64,000 nt of DNA from Streptomyces venezuelae (GTDB taxonomy: Bacteria; Actinomycetota; Actinomycetes; Streptomycetales; Streptomycetaceae): NCBI RefSeq assembly GCF_008642375.1, contig NZ_CP029194.1, forward strand, positions 2,790,001 through 2,854,000. The letters are read 5' to 3'. The position numbers and the translations under genes are program-made. Below the pieces are notes generated by a model. The model saw only the letters and a list, made by a program, of their open reading frames with translations, ran no database searches and was not told the origin of the DNA. This document shows, in pieces, positions 56,151-63,401 of the stretch (position 1 is the first letter of the stretch; the number at the start of each line of letters is the position of its first letter).

Positions 56151-56276
56151 AGCGGGGTGCTCGGCTCTTCGTGAGGGCGATAGAAGGAGTGCCCCGTGGG
56201 CACACGACCTTTGGCAGCTCGCTTCACTCGCGCTGCGGTGACCGCCCTCTGGGTCGGACCGATACGCGCTCCTCGC

Positions 56277-56382
56277 CTTGTCGCTTGTCGTGTCGTCTGC
56301 CCACAGGGTGACCTACACCGGCCTGACTGACTGAAGCGGCCCTCTGACCTGCGGGGCGACAAGCGACAAGACAAGCGACAAG
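56277..56382. repeat. Inverted repeat CTTGTCGCTTGTCG with a tandem second arm
   Basis: CTTGTCGCTTGTCG (56277-56290) is perfectly complemented by 56357-56370, and a second 13-bp copy of that arm follows at 56370-56382. The stem is 14 bp with a 66-nt loop. It could be a replication or mobilisation origin structure; role unproven. Confidence 0.6.
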
Positions 56383-56503
56383 CGGCAAGCGAAGCGGCGA
56401 GCAACACGGAACGCCTGACGCGGTACGGCGTCCTGATGAAGAGACGACCCGGGCCGCGCGGGGAGTGGCTTCTTCATCCCAGGCGCCCGGCCGTCGAGGG
56501 TTC

Positions 56504-56690
56504 AGCGTCCATAGCGTCCACAAGCCCCTCCCCTACTAAGAGCGCTCTGACCTGCAACAACACTCTTAGAGAGGGGGCGGGACTTGCGGACGCTGCGGAC
56601 GCTAGCGGACGCTAAACAAAATGTTTAGCGTCCGCGCTGAAGGCGCAGGTCAGAGGGTGCGCAGGAGGGCTCGCGGACGCTGCGGACGCT
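56504..56690. repeat. GCGGACGCT iterons with a 31-bp palindrome
   Basis: GCGGACGCT at 56586, 56595, 56605, 56673 and 56682, mostly in 9-bp tandem pairs, plus AGCGTCC at 56504 and 56513. At 56605-56635 a perfect 14-bp inverted repeat, GCGGACGCTAAACA / TGTTTAGCGTCCGC, flanks AAA. GCAGGTCAGAGG at 56645 and its complement (CTCTGACCTGC) at 56545 flank the cluster. Resembles a plasmid-type iteron origin or a multi-site operator. Confidence 0.75.
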
Positions 56691-56726
56691 GTTCTCTCTC
56701 AACTCTCTAGTAAGAGAAGGAAGAGA

Positions 56727-56787
56727 GGCTTTTCAAGAGCGGGCGGACCGGAGGTACTCGCGGCCGTCCCCGCCCCTTTGAAAAGCC
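56727..56787. promoter_or_regulatory. Long hairpin near the element end
   Basis: GGCTTTTCAA (56727-56736) pairs perfectly with TTGAAAAGCC (56778-56787); the inner arms are GC-rich and partly complementary. No gene is seen from 55849 to 57122. Confidence 0.5.
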
Positions 56788-56848
56788 GTGGTGCGGCCCC
56801 ACACAGCCGGAGCGCGCTCGACTGCCGTGGGCCCGCTCGGAGCCTGAA

Positions 56849-56886
56849 AGCAAGAGGAGCACCCGGCCCCGCGTGCTCCTCTTGCT
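56849..56886. terminator. Terminator-like hairpin near the element end
   Basis: Perfect 14-bp stem AGCAAGAGGAGCAC / GTGCTCCTCTTGCT with a 10-nt loop. It could block transcription entering the element from the monooxygenase gene. Confidence 0.6.
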
Positions 56887-57038
56887 GTTCGGCGGCATGC
56901 CGCCGTCCGGGCGAGAAGAGACCACCCCGCCGCCAACGCACCCGCGCCGCCCCGGACCGTGGGCGGCTGGAAAGTCGTCCGCCCGGCAGGGCGGTCCTTC
57001 TTGCTCTTCGTCCTGACGCGCGGCCGGCGGCCGAAGCC

Positions 57039-57057
57039 GGGCCGTCTGTGGGCCGTC
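57039..57057 (+). repeat. Putative integrase arm-type site, far side
   Basis: GGGCCGTCTGTGGGCCGTC, identical to 48057-48075, 83 bp inside the core. In the excised circle the two copies would flank the core as P and P' arms. Confidence 0.65.
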
Positions 57058-57122
57058 GGAGGGGTGCCGATGGTCACCGACAACCACCAACGGCAACCGC
57101 TCCAACGCAGGTCAGCGGCCTG

Positions 57123-58358
57123 TCAGCTTCCGGAGACCGAGGCCAGGTACGCGGACGTCTTCTCCGGGTCGAAGAAGAAGTTCTCGAAGTCGGCCGGGTC
57201 GTTGAAGCCGTTCGCGAAGCGGTCGGCGACCGGCTGGAGTTCGCCTGCCGCGCCGATCAGGTTCAGGACGTGCTCCGGCGGGACGCCCAGCATCGCGTTC
57301 GTCCACTTCGTGACGTGCTGTGCGGTCTCCCAGTAGCGGTCGAAGGTGGCCTGCATCCAGGCCTCGTCGAAGGGCTTGTCGCCGTGCTCGACGATGGCCG
57401 CGAGGTACGCGGCGGCGCACTTGGACGCCGAGTTCGAACCCTGGCCCGTGATCGGGTCGTTGGCGACGACGACGTCGGCGACACCGAGGACGAGTCCGCC
57501 GCCGGGCAGCCTGCCGATGGGGTGGCGGACGGTCGGCGCGTACCGGCCGGCGAGGGTGCCGCCCGCGTCGGTCAGCTCGACCCTGGTGGCACGCGCGTAC
57601 TCCCACGGCGTGAACTTCTCCATCAGCTCCAGCGTCAGCGCGAGGTGCTCGGAGGGGTCCTTGATGCCCTGGAAGACGTCGACCGGGCCGCCGGGGACGC
57701 CTTCCCAGAAGAGGATGTCGGCGCGGCCGCCGGTCGTCAGGGTCGGCATGACGAAGAGCTCGCCGACGCCCGGGACCAGGTTGCAGCGGACCGCGTCGAA
57801 GTCCGGGTGCTCGGGGCGCGGGCCGAGGCCGTGGACGTACGCCACGGCGAGCGCCCGCTGCGGCTCCGCGTACGGCGAGCGGGACGCGTCCCGGCCGAAC
57901 ATGGAGACCAGCTCGCCCTTGCCCGCCGCGACGAGCACCAGGTCGTAGTTGCGGGAGAAGTAGTCGAGGTCGCTCACGGCCGCGCCGTGGATGACGAGCT
58001 GGCCGCCGCGCTGGGCGAAGGTCTCCATCCAGCCGGCCATCTTCACGCGCTGGTCGACGGACTGCGCGTAGCCGTCGAGCCTGCCGACCCAGTCGATCGC
58101 GCGGCCGCCGTCGGGGGCGGCGACGGAGACGCCGAGGCCCTCGGTCCTGGGGGCCTGGGACTCCCAGAAGTTGAGGCCGAGGTCCCGCTCGTGCTGGAGG
58201 GCCGTGTCGAACATGCACTGCGTGGACATGACCCGCCCGGCGCGGATCTCGTCCGCCGTCCGGTTCGACATCAGGGTGACCTCGTACCCCTGCGTCTGAA
58301 GTCCGAGGGCGAGCTGCAGACCGGACTGGCCGGCGCCGACTATGAGTATCTTCCGCAT
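57123..58358 (-). CDS. Styrene/indole monooxygenase-type flavoprotein with an element-supplied C-terminus
   Basis: 411 aa. N-terminal FAD-binding fold KILIVGAGQSGLQLALGLQTQGYEVTLM, second FAD contact near GLVLGVADVVVANDPITGQGSN, and overall similarity to StyA-type epoxidases that use a separate flavin reductase. Substrate unknown; no reductase is adjacent. The last ten shared residues are encoded by the 31-bp core and the final SVSGS plus stop come from the element, replacing native EVAGA. The frame is intact. It follows cvnD by 39 bp, so it may be the last gene of the conservon operon. Confidence 0.9.
   Translation of the reverse strand: MRKILIVGAGQSGLQLALGLQTQGYEVTLMSNRTADEIRAGRVMSTQCMFDTALQHERDLGLNFWESQAPRTEGLGVSVAAPDGGRAIDWVGRLDGYAQSVDQRVKMAGWMETFAQRGGQLVIHGAAVSDLDYFSRNYDLVLVAAGKGELVSMFGRDASRSPYAEPQRALAVAYVHGLGPRPEHPDFDAVRCNLVPGVGELFVMPTLTTGGRADILFWEGVPGGPVDVFQGIKDPSEHLALTLELMEKFTPWEYARATRVELTDAGGTLAGRYAPTVRHPIGRLPGGGLVLGVADVVVANDPITGQGSNSASKCAAAYLAAIVEHGDKPFDEAWMQATFDRYWETAQHVTKWTNAMLGVPPEHVLNLIGAAGELQPVADRFANGFNDPADFENFFFDPEKTSAYLASVSGS
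57141..57171. repeat. Attachment-site core, far copy inside the monooxygenase gene
   Basis: 31 bp identical to 47952-47982, inside the coding sequence, encoding the DPEKTSAYLA segment on the minus strand. Confidence 0.9.
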
Positions 58359-58397
58359 GGGTGGTGCTCCTGCGACTGGTGCGTGCGACGGTACGGG

Positions 58398-59132
58398 CTA
58401 TTCAGGGGAGGCTTCGAGCGCGTGCGCGACCATGGAGAGCAGGGTCTCGACGACGCTGTAGCGCTTGCGCGCGTCCATGATCACCACCGGCACGTCCGGG
58501 GAGACCGTCAGCGCCTCCCTGACGTCCTCCGGCTCGAAGCGCTCGGTGCCCTCGAAGTGGTTGACGGCCACGATGTACGGGAGGCCGCAGCTCTCGAAGT
58601 AGTCCAGGGCCGGGAAGCAGTCGGTCAGCCGGCGCGTGTCGGCGAGCACGATCGCCCCGATCGCCCCGCGCACCAGGTCGTCCCACATGAACCAGAAGCG
58701 CTGCTGTCCCGGCGTACCGAAGACGTACAGCACGAGGTCGTTGTCGAGGGTGATCCGGCCGAAGTCCATCGCGACCGTGGTGGTGAGCTTGTCCGGGGTG
58801 GACGTGAGGTCGTCGGTGTCCTCGCTCGCCCGGGTCATCAGCGCCTCGGTCTGGAGCGGGGTGATCTCCGAGACCGCGCGGACGAAGGTGGTCTTGCCGA
58901 CGCCGAAGCCGCCCGCGACCACGATCTTCGTCGCGATCGGGGCCCGGGTGTGGTCGAGCTGCCAGTCCTGGGCGCCGTCCTCGGCGTCCGGATCCGGTTC
59001 CCGTTCCGGTTCCTGCGCCTGTTCCGGTTCGTGCGGATCGGCGTGGGGCTGCGCGGGGATGCCGGCGGCTATCGCCGGGGCTTCCACCGGTGAGTCGGAG
59101 ACGGCGGTGGCGTCAGAGACGACGGAGTCCAC
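58398..59132 (-). CDS. cvnD: Conservon GTPase CvnD
   Basis: 244 aa Ras-like small GTPase. A disordered acidic N-terminus (about 65 residues), then P-loop GGFGVGKTTFVRAVSEI, switch-II-like FGTPGQQRFWFMWDDL and NKxD-equivalent VNHFEG. Conservons form membrane complexes likened to eukaryotic G-protein modules. GTG at 59132 overlaps cvnC by 20 bp. Confidence 0.94.
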   Translation of the reverse strand: MDSVVSDATAVSDSPVEAPAIAAGIPAQPHADPHEPEQAQEPEREPDPDAEDGAQDWQLDHTRAPIATKIVVAGGFGVGKTTFVRAVSEITPLQTEALMTRASEDTDDLTSTPDKLTTTVAMDFGRITLDNDLVLYVFGTPGQQRFWFMWDDLVRGAIGAIVLADTRRLTDCFPALDYFESCGLPYIVAVNHFEGTERFEPEDVREALTVSPDVPVVIMDARKRYSVVETLLSMVAHALEASPE

Positions 59133-59535
59133 TCAGCACCCTTTCGAGGAGCGCGCGGTCGGGCTGGCCGGTACCGTGACCGGTCCCGTACACACGGATC
59201 TTTCCCTGGTCGGCCAGGTCGCTGAGCAGCACCCGGACGACTCCCAACGGCATCTTCAGCAGCGCCGAGATCTCCGCGACCGTCCGCATGCGGCGGCAGA
59301 CCTCGACGATGGCCCGCATCTCCGGCATCAGACCGCGGGCGGCGGGCCCGCCGCCCGTCAGGACCTTGCGCACGGGGGCCGCTTCGAGCGCGGCGACGAA
59401 GGTCTCGACGAGCAGGACGTGGCCGAAGCGGGTACGGCCTCCGGTCAGCGAGTACGGGCGCACGCGCGCGGGGCGCCGCCCGTCACCGCGCACCGGCAGT
59501 TTGTGGGCGTGAAAGGCCGCGGACGCAGACGTCAC
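59113..59535 (-). CDS. cvnC: Conservon protein CvnC (DUF742)
   Basis: 140 aa. ARVRPYSLTGGRTR is the conserved DUF742 N-terminus, and a winged HTH follows (RTVAEISALLKMPLGVVRVLLSDLADQGKIRVYG). GTG at 59535 (VTSASAAF) has GGGAG upstream; the longer frame would run into cvnB. Confidence 0.93.
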   Translation of the reverse strand: MTSASAAFHAHKLPVRGDGRRPARVRPYSLTGGRTRFGHVLLVETFVAALEAAPVRKVLTGGGPAARGLMPEMRAIVEVCRRMRTVAEISALLKMPLGVVRVLLSDLADQGKIRVYGTGHGTGQPDRALLERVLSGLRRL

Positions 59536-59548
59536 TGGGTGCTCTCCC

Positions 59549-60040
59549 TCACTGGCTGCTCTCCATCGATTTACGCAGCTCGCTGCGGACTTCGGGGGTG
59601 AGGACGTGTCCGGCGCGGCCCACGAAGAGCGCCATGTGGTACGCCACGACACTCATGTCGCAGTCAGGGGTGGCGTGCACGCCGAGCAGCGAGCCGTCGC
59701 TGATCGACATCACGAAGACGCTGCCGTCCTCCATCGCGACCATGGTCTGCTTGACCCCGCCGCCGTCCATCAGCCGGGCGGCGCCGATGGTGAGGCTGCC
59801 GATGCCCGAGACGATGGTGGCCAGGTCGGCGCTGGAGCCGCGCGGCCCCTCGGGCCGGACGGCGTCGGCTGCGGCCGCGCCGGCCTGCTGCACGGCCGGG
59901 TCGGACGAGAGCAGCATCAGCCCGTCGGAGGAGACGACGGCGACCGAGCGGACTCCCGGTACCTCCTCCACGAGATTGCCCAGCAGCCATTGCAGGTTGC
60001 GGGCCTCCGTGCTCAGTCCGAACGTTCCCGTCGCAGTCAA
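59549..60040 (-). CDS. cvnB: Conservon protein CvnB (roadblock/LC7)
   Basis: 163 aa roadblock/LC7 fold (NLQWLLGNLVEEVPGVRSVAVVSSDGLMLLSS ... DLATIVSGIGSLTIGAARLM), probably the GTPase-activating partner of CvnD. It starts at TTG 60040, overlapping the cvnA stop (TTGA), with GAGGAGG 7 nt upstream, which fixes the rare start. Confidence 0.94.
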   Translation of the reverse strand: MTATGTFGLSTEARNLQWLLGNLVEEVPGVRSVAVVSSDGLMLLSSDPAVQQAGAAAADAVRPEGPRGSSADLATIVSGIGSLTIGAARLMDGGGVKQTMVAMEDGSVFVMSISDGSLLGVHATPDCDMSVVAYHMALFVGRAGHVLTPEVRSELRKSMESSQ

Positions 60041-63000
60041 CTGCGTGCCTCCTCGACTGTGTCCCCCGTCATCTCCTCTGTACGTGCAGGCCTTGCGGCG
60101 GCTATCCGCGCCGCCGCGTCCGTCTCCGTCCCGATCTCGGCCTCCACGTCCCGGCGTCCGGCCTTGGCGCCCTGGTGGAAGCCGCCGAGCCGGCGGCGCA
60201 GGGCCTCGGCGTCCACGCCTCCCTTACGGGGAGCGGTGGGGGCGCCGGGCTGGCGGACCACCTGCGGGGTGCGCTTGGGGAGTCCCTTGTCGGTGACCCG
60301 CTCCCACTGGGCGGCGCGGGGTCCGGGAACCGGCTGGTCGGAGACCGGTTCGGGGGCGGCGGGCGCGTCGGGGACGGCTGCGGGCGTGGCGGGGACGTCG
60401 GCGACGGCGACGGCGACGGGGTCTCCGTCGGCGGCGCGTTCATGGGCGTCCGGCTCGGGCTGCGGGTCGGGCAGCCGGACCTGGAGCGTCGTCTCGGAGA
60501 CGGACTCCCCGAATCCGGCGGGCTCGTACGTCTCGGTGGGCGCCGGCCCGTACGCCTCCGCGGGCGCGGGCTCGTACGCCTCTACGGGCGCGGGCTCGTA
60601 CGCCTCTACGGGCGCGGCCTCCGCTTCCGCCATGGCTTCCGCTTCTGCTCCCGCCTCCGCTTCCCCTTCCGCTTCCGCTTCCGCTTCCGCTTCCGCCGCG
60701 AGGAACGCGCGCTCCGCGGCCTCCACCAGCGGGTCGCGGTTCCGGGACGGCAGGGTGTTGGAGTTGGCCTCCGCCGCCGAGCCCGGCAGGTGGAGCGTGG
60801 GCGCCGCGCCCGCCACCCGTACCGGCTCCGACACGACGGTCGGCGGGGCCGTGGGCAGCAGGGGCAGCGGCAGGACCACGACGGCCGCGATGCCGCCCGG
60901 CTTCTGCTCGCGCAGCTCGACGCGGACCCCGTGGCGGGCGGCGAGCAGGGCGGTCACCCGCATGCCGAGGCCCTCGCCCTCGAAGGCGTCCGGGTCGGCC
61001 TCGGCGAGGCGGGCGTTGAGCTCGTTGAGCCGGGAGCCGGTCATGCCGATGCCGGCGTCCTGGACGGAGAGCATGACCTCGCCGGTCTCCAGGAGCCAGC
61101 CGGAGAGCTGGACCTCGGCGTCGGGCGGCGAGAACGACGTGGCGTTCTCCAGGAGCTCGGCGATCAGGTGGCTCAGGTCGTCGGCGGCGAAGCCGGCGAC
61201 CTGGGCGTGCGGCGGCAGGGACTGGATGGTGACCCGCTCGTACCGCTCGATCTCGCTGACGGCGGCCCGCAGGACGTCGACGAGCGGGACGGGTCCGGCG
61301 TGGCCGTGGACGTGCTCGTGGCCGGCGAGGACGAGGAGGTTCTCGCTGTGGCGGCGCATGACGGTCGCCAGGTGGTCGAGCCGGAAGAGCGTCGCGAGGC
61401 GGTCCGGGTCCTGCTCGCGCTCCTCCAGCTTCTCGATGACGCCGAGCTGCCTCTCGACGAGCCCGAGGCTGCGCAGCGAGAGGTTCACGAAGGTGTGGTG
61501 GACGGTGTCCTTGAGGCGTTCCAGGTCGGCGGTGAGGAGCGCGACCCGGCCCTGGAGGTCGGCGCGCTGGGCGGCCAGCTCCGCGCCGACGGACTCCTTG
61601 GCGGCGGCGAGTTCGGCGTTCTCGCGGGTGAGCCGCGCGCTGTGGGCGGCGAGGCCGGCGAGCTTGCCGTGGAGGGTGTTGAGGGAGCGGACGGCCTGGG
61701 CGAACTCGTCGTTGCGGCCGGTGAAGCGGACCGGCTCCTCGGTGTGCGGCTCGGGTGCCGCCGCGAGCCGGGCGGCGCCGATGCGGAGCACGGCGAGCGG
61801 CCGGGTGAGGGTGCGGGCGACGTACGTGGAGATGCCGATCGCGACGACGAGGCAGCCGCCGAGGAAGGCGATGCGCAGTTCGAGGGCGGTGACGTCGTCG
61901 TCCCGGAGGGCGGCGAAGTGCTCGACCCGCTCGGCGGCGAGGCGGGACTCGACGCCGCGCATCTGCTCGATGCGGGCGGACAGGGCGGCCTCCAGGCCGG
62001 CCGGGTCGGTACCGCTCTCGGCCTCGGTCAGCCGGGGCTGGTCGGTGAGCGTGGCGAGCGAGCGCTCGGCGCTCTTGACGTCGGGGCCGGTGACGGTCGT
62101 GGCGATCGCGTCGCGGGCGGCGGAGCCGGCGGCCTGGTCGAAGTCGCCGAGGGCGGCGAGTTCGCGGACGCGGGCCAGCTGGGCAGCGGCGGTGAGGGCG
62201 TCGCGGGCGCGCTCGGCCTCGTCGGCGCCCTCGGGGACGTCCGGGACGTAGGTGCCGGTGGCGGGGTCGTAGTGGACCTCGCCGGTCGGCTCGGGCTGCG
62301 GCACGGCGAGCGCGGCGACGAGCAGGCCGCGGGTGGCGGAGGCCTGTTCGACGGCGCGGCCGAGGGCGGCGGGGGCGCGGGTGGCCTCGGTGAGCGCGCT
62401 GCCGGCGGCGCGGGGCGGGGTCTGCTCGGCGAGTTCGTCGGAGAGGGCCTGGAGCTTGCCGATGACGTCCGTGTACGCCTTGTGGGCCTCCAGGGCCGTG
62501 CCCTTGCCGGTGAGGGCGGCGCGGCGGATGGAGGGGACGCCGGCGAGGTCGCGGCGGAGTTCGGTGGCGGCCGCGGGCCGGATCTCGTCGATCTGGCGGT
62601 CGACGCGGGTGGACCGGGTGTCGGTGATCTGGCGCTTGTCCTTGGCGGCGCCGGTCTGCGCGTCGCGGCCTGCGGCGATGTAGGCGACGACCTCGTCGCG
62701 CTCGTCGGCGAGGGAGTGCGCGAGGGTGACGGCCTGCCGGTCGAGTTCGGCGAGGGTGACCAGGCGCTGGGAGTCGGACAGCTCGGCGGAGGCCGTGAGG
62801 ATCGCGGGGGCGCCGGCGACGAGGACGGTCACGCCCACGAGGGCGACGCCGGCGACAAGGCGGTTGCGGACGCGCTTGGAGCGGCCGGCCGGGGGCTGCG
62901 GGGCGGGCGACGCGGCGGGCTCCGAGGGGTGGCCGCCGTCGGGCGTGGCTGCGGTGCCGACCGGGGTCGGCGCTGAACCGGGGGTCTGGCTCCGCGCGCC

Positions 63001-63042
63001 GTTCTTGCTCCGAGGCCGCTTCTTCTCCACCGGTGCTCGCAT
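60037..63042 (-). CDS. cvnA: Conservon sensor-kinase-like protein CvnA
   Basis: 1001 aa. Basic cytoplasmic N-terminus, membrane span (VAGVALVGVTVLVAGAPAIL), a large extracellular nitrate/sulfate-sensor-like (NIT) domain (about 90-380), second span (IAFLGGCLVVAIGISTYVA), HAMP, a DHp-like helix (HHTFVNLSLRSLGLVERQL), and HATPase with LIAELLENATSFSPPDAEVQL and EGEGLGMRVTALLA. The last 280 residues are Pro/Ala/Glu-rich with EAEAEA and AYEPAP repeats. ATG at 63042 is preferred to a TTG at 63063. Confidence 0.93.
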   Translation of the reverse strand: MRAPVEKKRPRSKNGARSQTPGSAPTPVGTAATPDGGHPSEPAASPAPQPPAGRSKRVRNRLVAGVALVGVTVLVAGAPAILTASAELSDSQRLVTLAELDRQAVTLAHSLADERDEVVAYIAAGRDAQTGAAKDKRQITDTRSTRVDRQIDEIRPAAATELRRDLAGVPSIRRAALTGKGTALEAHKAYTDVIGKLQALSDELAEQTPPRAAGSALTEATRAPAALGRAVEQASATRGLLVAALAVPQPEPTGEVHYDPATGTYVPDVPEGADEAERARDALTAAAQLARVRELAALGDFDQAAGSAARDAIATTVTGPDVKSAERSLATLTDQPRLTEAESGTDPAGLEAALSARIEQMRGVESRLAAERVEHFAALRDDDVTALELRIAFLGGCLVVAIGISTYVARTLTRPLAVLRIGAARLAAAPEPHTEEPVRFTGRNDEFAQAVRSLNTLHGKLAGLAAHSARLTRENAELAAAKESVGAELAAQRADLQGRVALLTADLERLKDTVHHTFVNLSLRSLGLVERQLGVIEKLEEREQDPDRLATLFRLDHLATVMRRHSENLLVLAGHEHVHGHAGPVPLVDVLRAAVSEIERYERVTIQSLPPHAQVAGFAADDLSHLIAELLENATSFSPPDAEVQLSGWLLETGEVMLSVQDAGIGMTGSRLNELNARLAEADPDAFEGEGLGMRVTALLAARHGVRVELREQKPGGIAAVVVLPLPLLPTAPPTVVSEPVRVAGAAPTLHLPGSAAEANSNTLPSRNRDPLVEAAERAFLAAEAEAEAEAEGEAEAGAEAEAMAEAEAAPVEAYEPAPVEAYEPAPAEAYGPAPTETYEPAGFGESVSETTLQVRLPDPQPEPDAHERAADGDPVAVAVADVPATPAAVPDAPAAPEPVSDQPVPGPRAAQWERVTDKGLPKRTPQVVRQPGAPTAPRKGGVDAEALRRRLGGFHQGAKAGRRDVEAEIGTETDAAARIAAARPARTEEMTGDTVEEARS

Positions 63043-63401
63043 TCTTGACTCGTCCGCCCACAAAGCAGAGGTGACGGCCGGTCACGTGGAGCGCCCCCAC
63101 CCCTGGTACGGCTTCCGACCATTCCAGCGGTTCTGGGAAGGGGACGCGCATCGGCCGCTCCGCCACCCGAACGAGTGAACAACACTCATGAGTTGGCGAA
63201 CAACTCTCCAGGACGGGGGCCACGGCCCTCCGGGGGCCCCCGGTTGGATCTTCCGCGCGGGCTTTGGCAGGATGCCCGCCCGCAGCTCTGCGGAGGTCCC
63301 GGTTCCGCCTCTCTCGCCGCCTCCGGCCGGTTGGTACAGGCCTTTTACGGCCGTTTGGAGGTGCCGTGAAGGAGTGCGGCCGGGCGGGCACACTGGGCGT
63401 C
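63043..63401. promoter_or_regulatory. Divergent promoter region between cvnA and the PP2C-like gene
   Basis: 359 bp with no credible gene. Two similar motifs, GTGAACAACACTC (63175-63187) and GGCGAACAACTC (63195-63206), lie 20 bp apart and about 130-165 bp upstream of cvnA; they may be a regulator site. No confident -10/-35 boxes were found. Confidence 0.4.

Larger units (their letters stand above)
47952..57171. mobile_element. 9.2-kb integrative element in the 3' end of a flavin monooxygenase gene
   Basis: Bounded by identical 31-bp direct repeats (47952-47982 and 57141-57171). A tyrosine integrase lies at one end and the attachment site overlaps a host coding sequence. Cargo: int, xis-like gene, AAA+ ATPase, HNH nuclease, sigma/GntR fusion, small GntR-like regulator, HTH-TPR regulator. 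No FtsK/TraB-type transfer gene, phage structural gene or recognisable RepSA initiator is seen, so this is not a complete self-transmissible AICE or prophage. It may be a mobilisable element, a satellite or an integrated replicon (inference). Confidence 0.9.
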
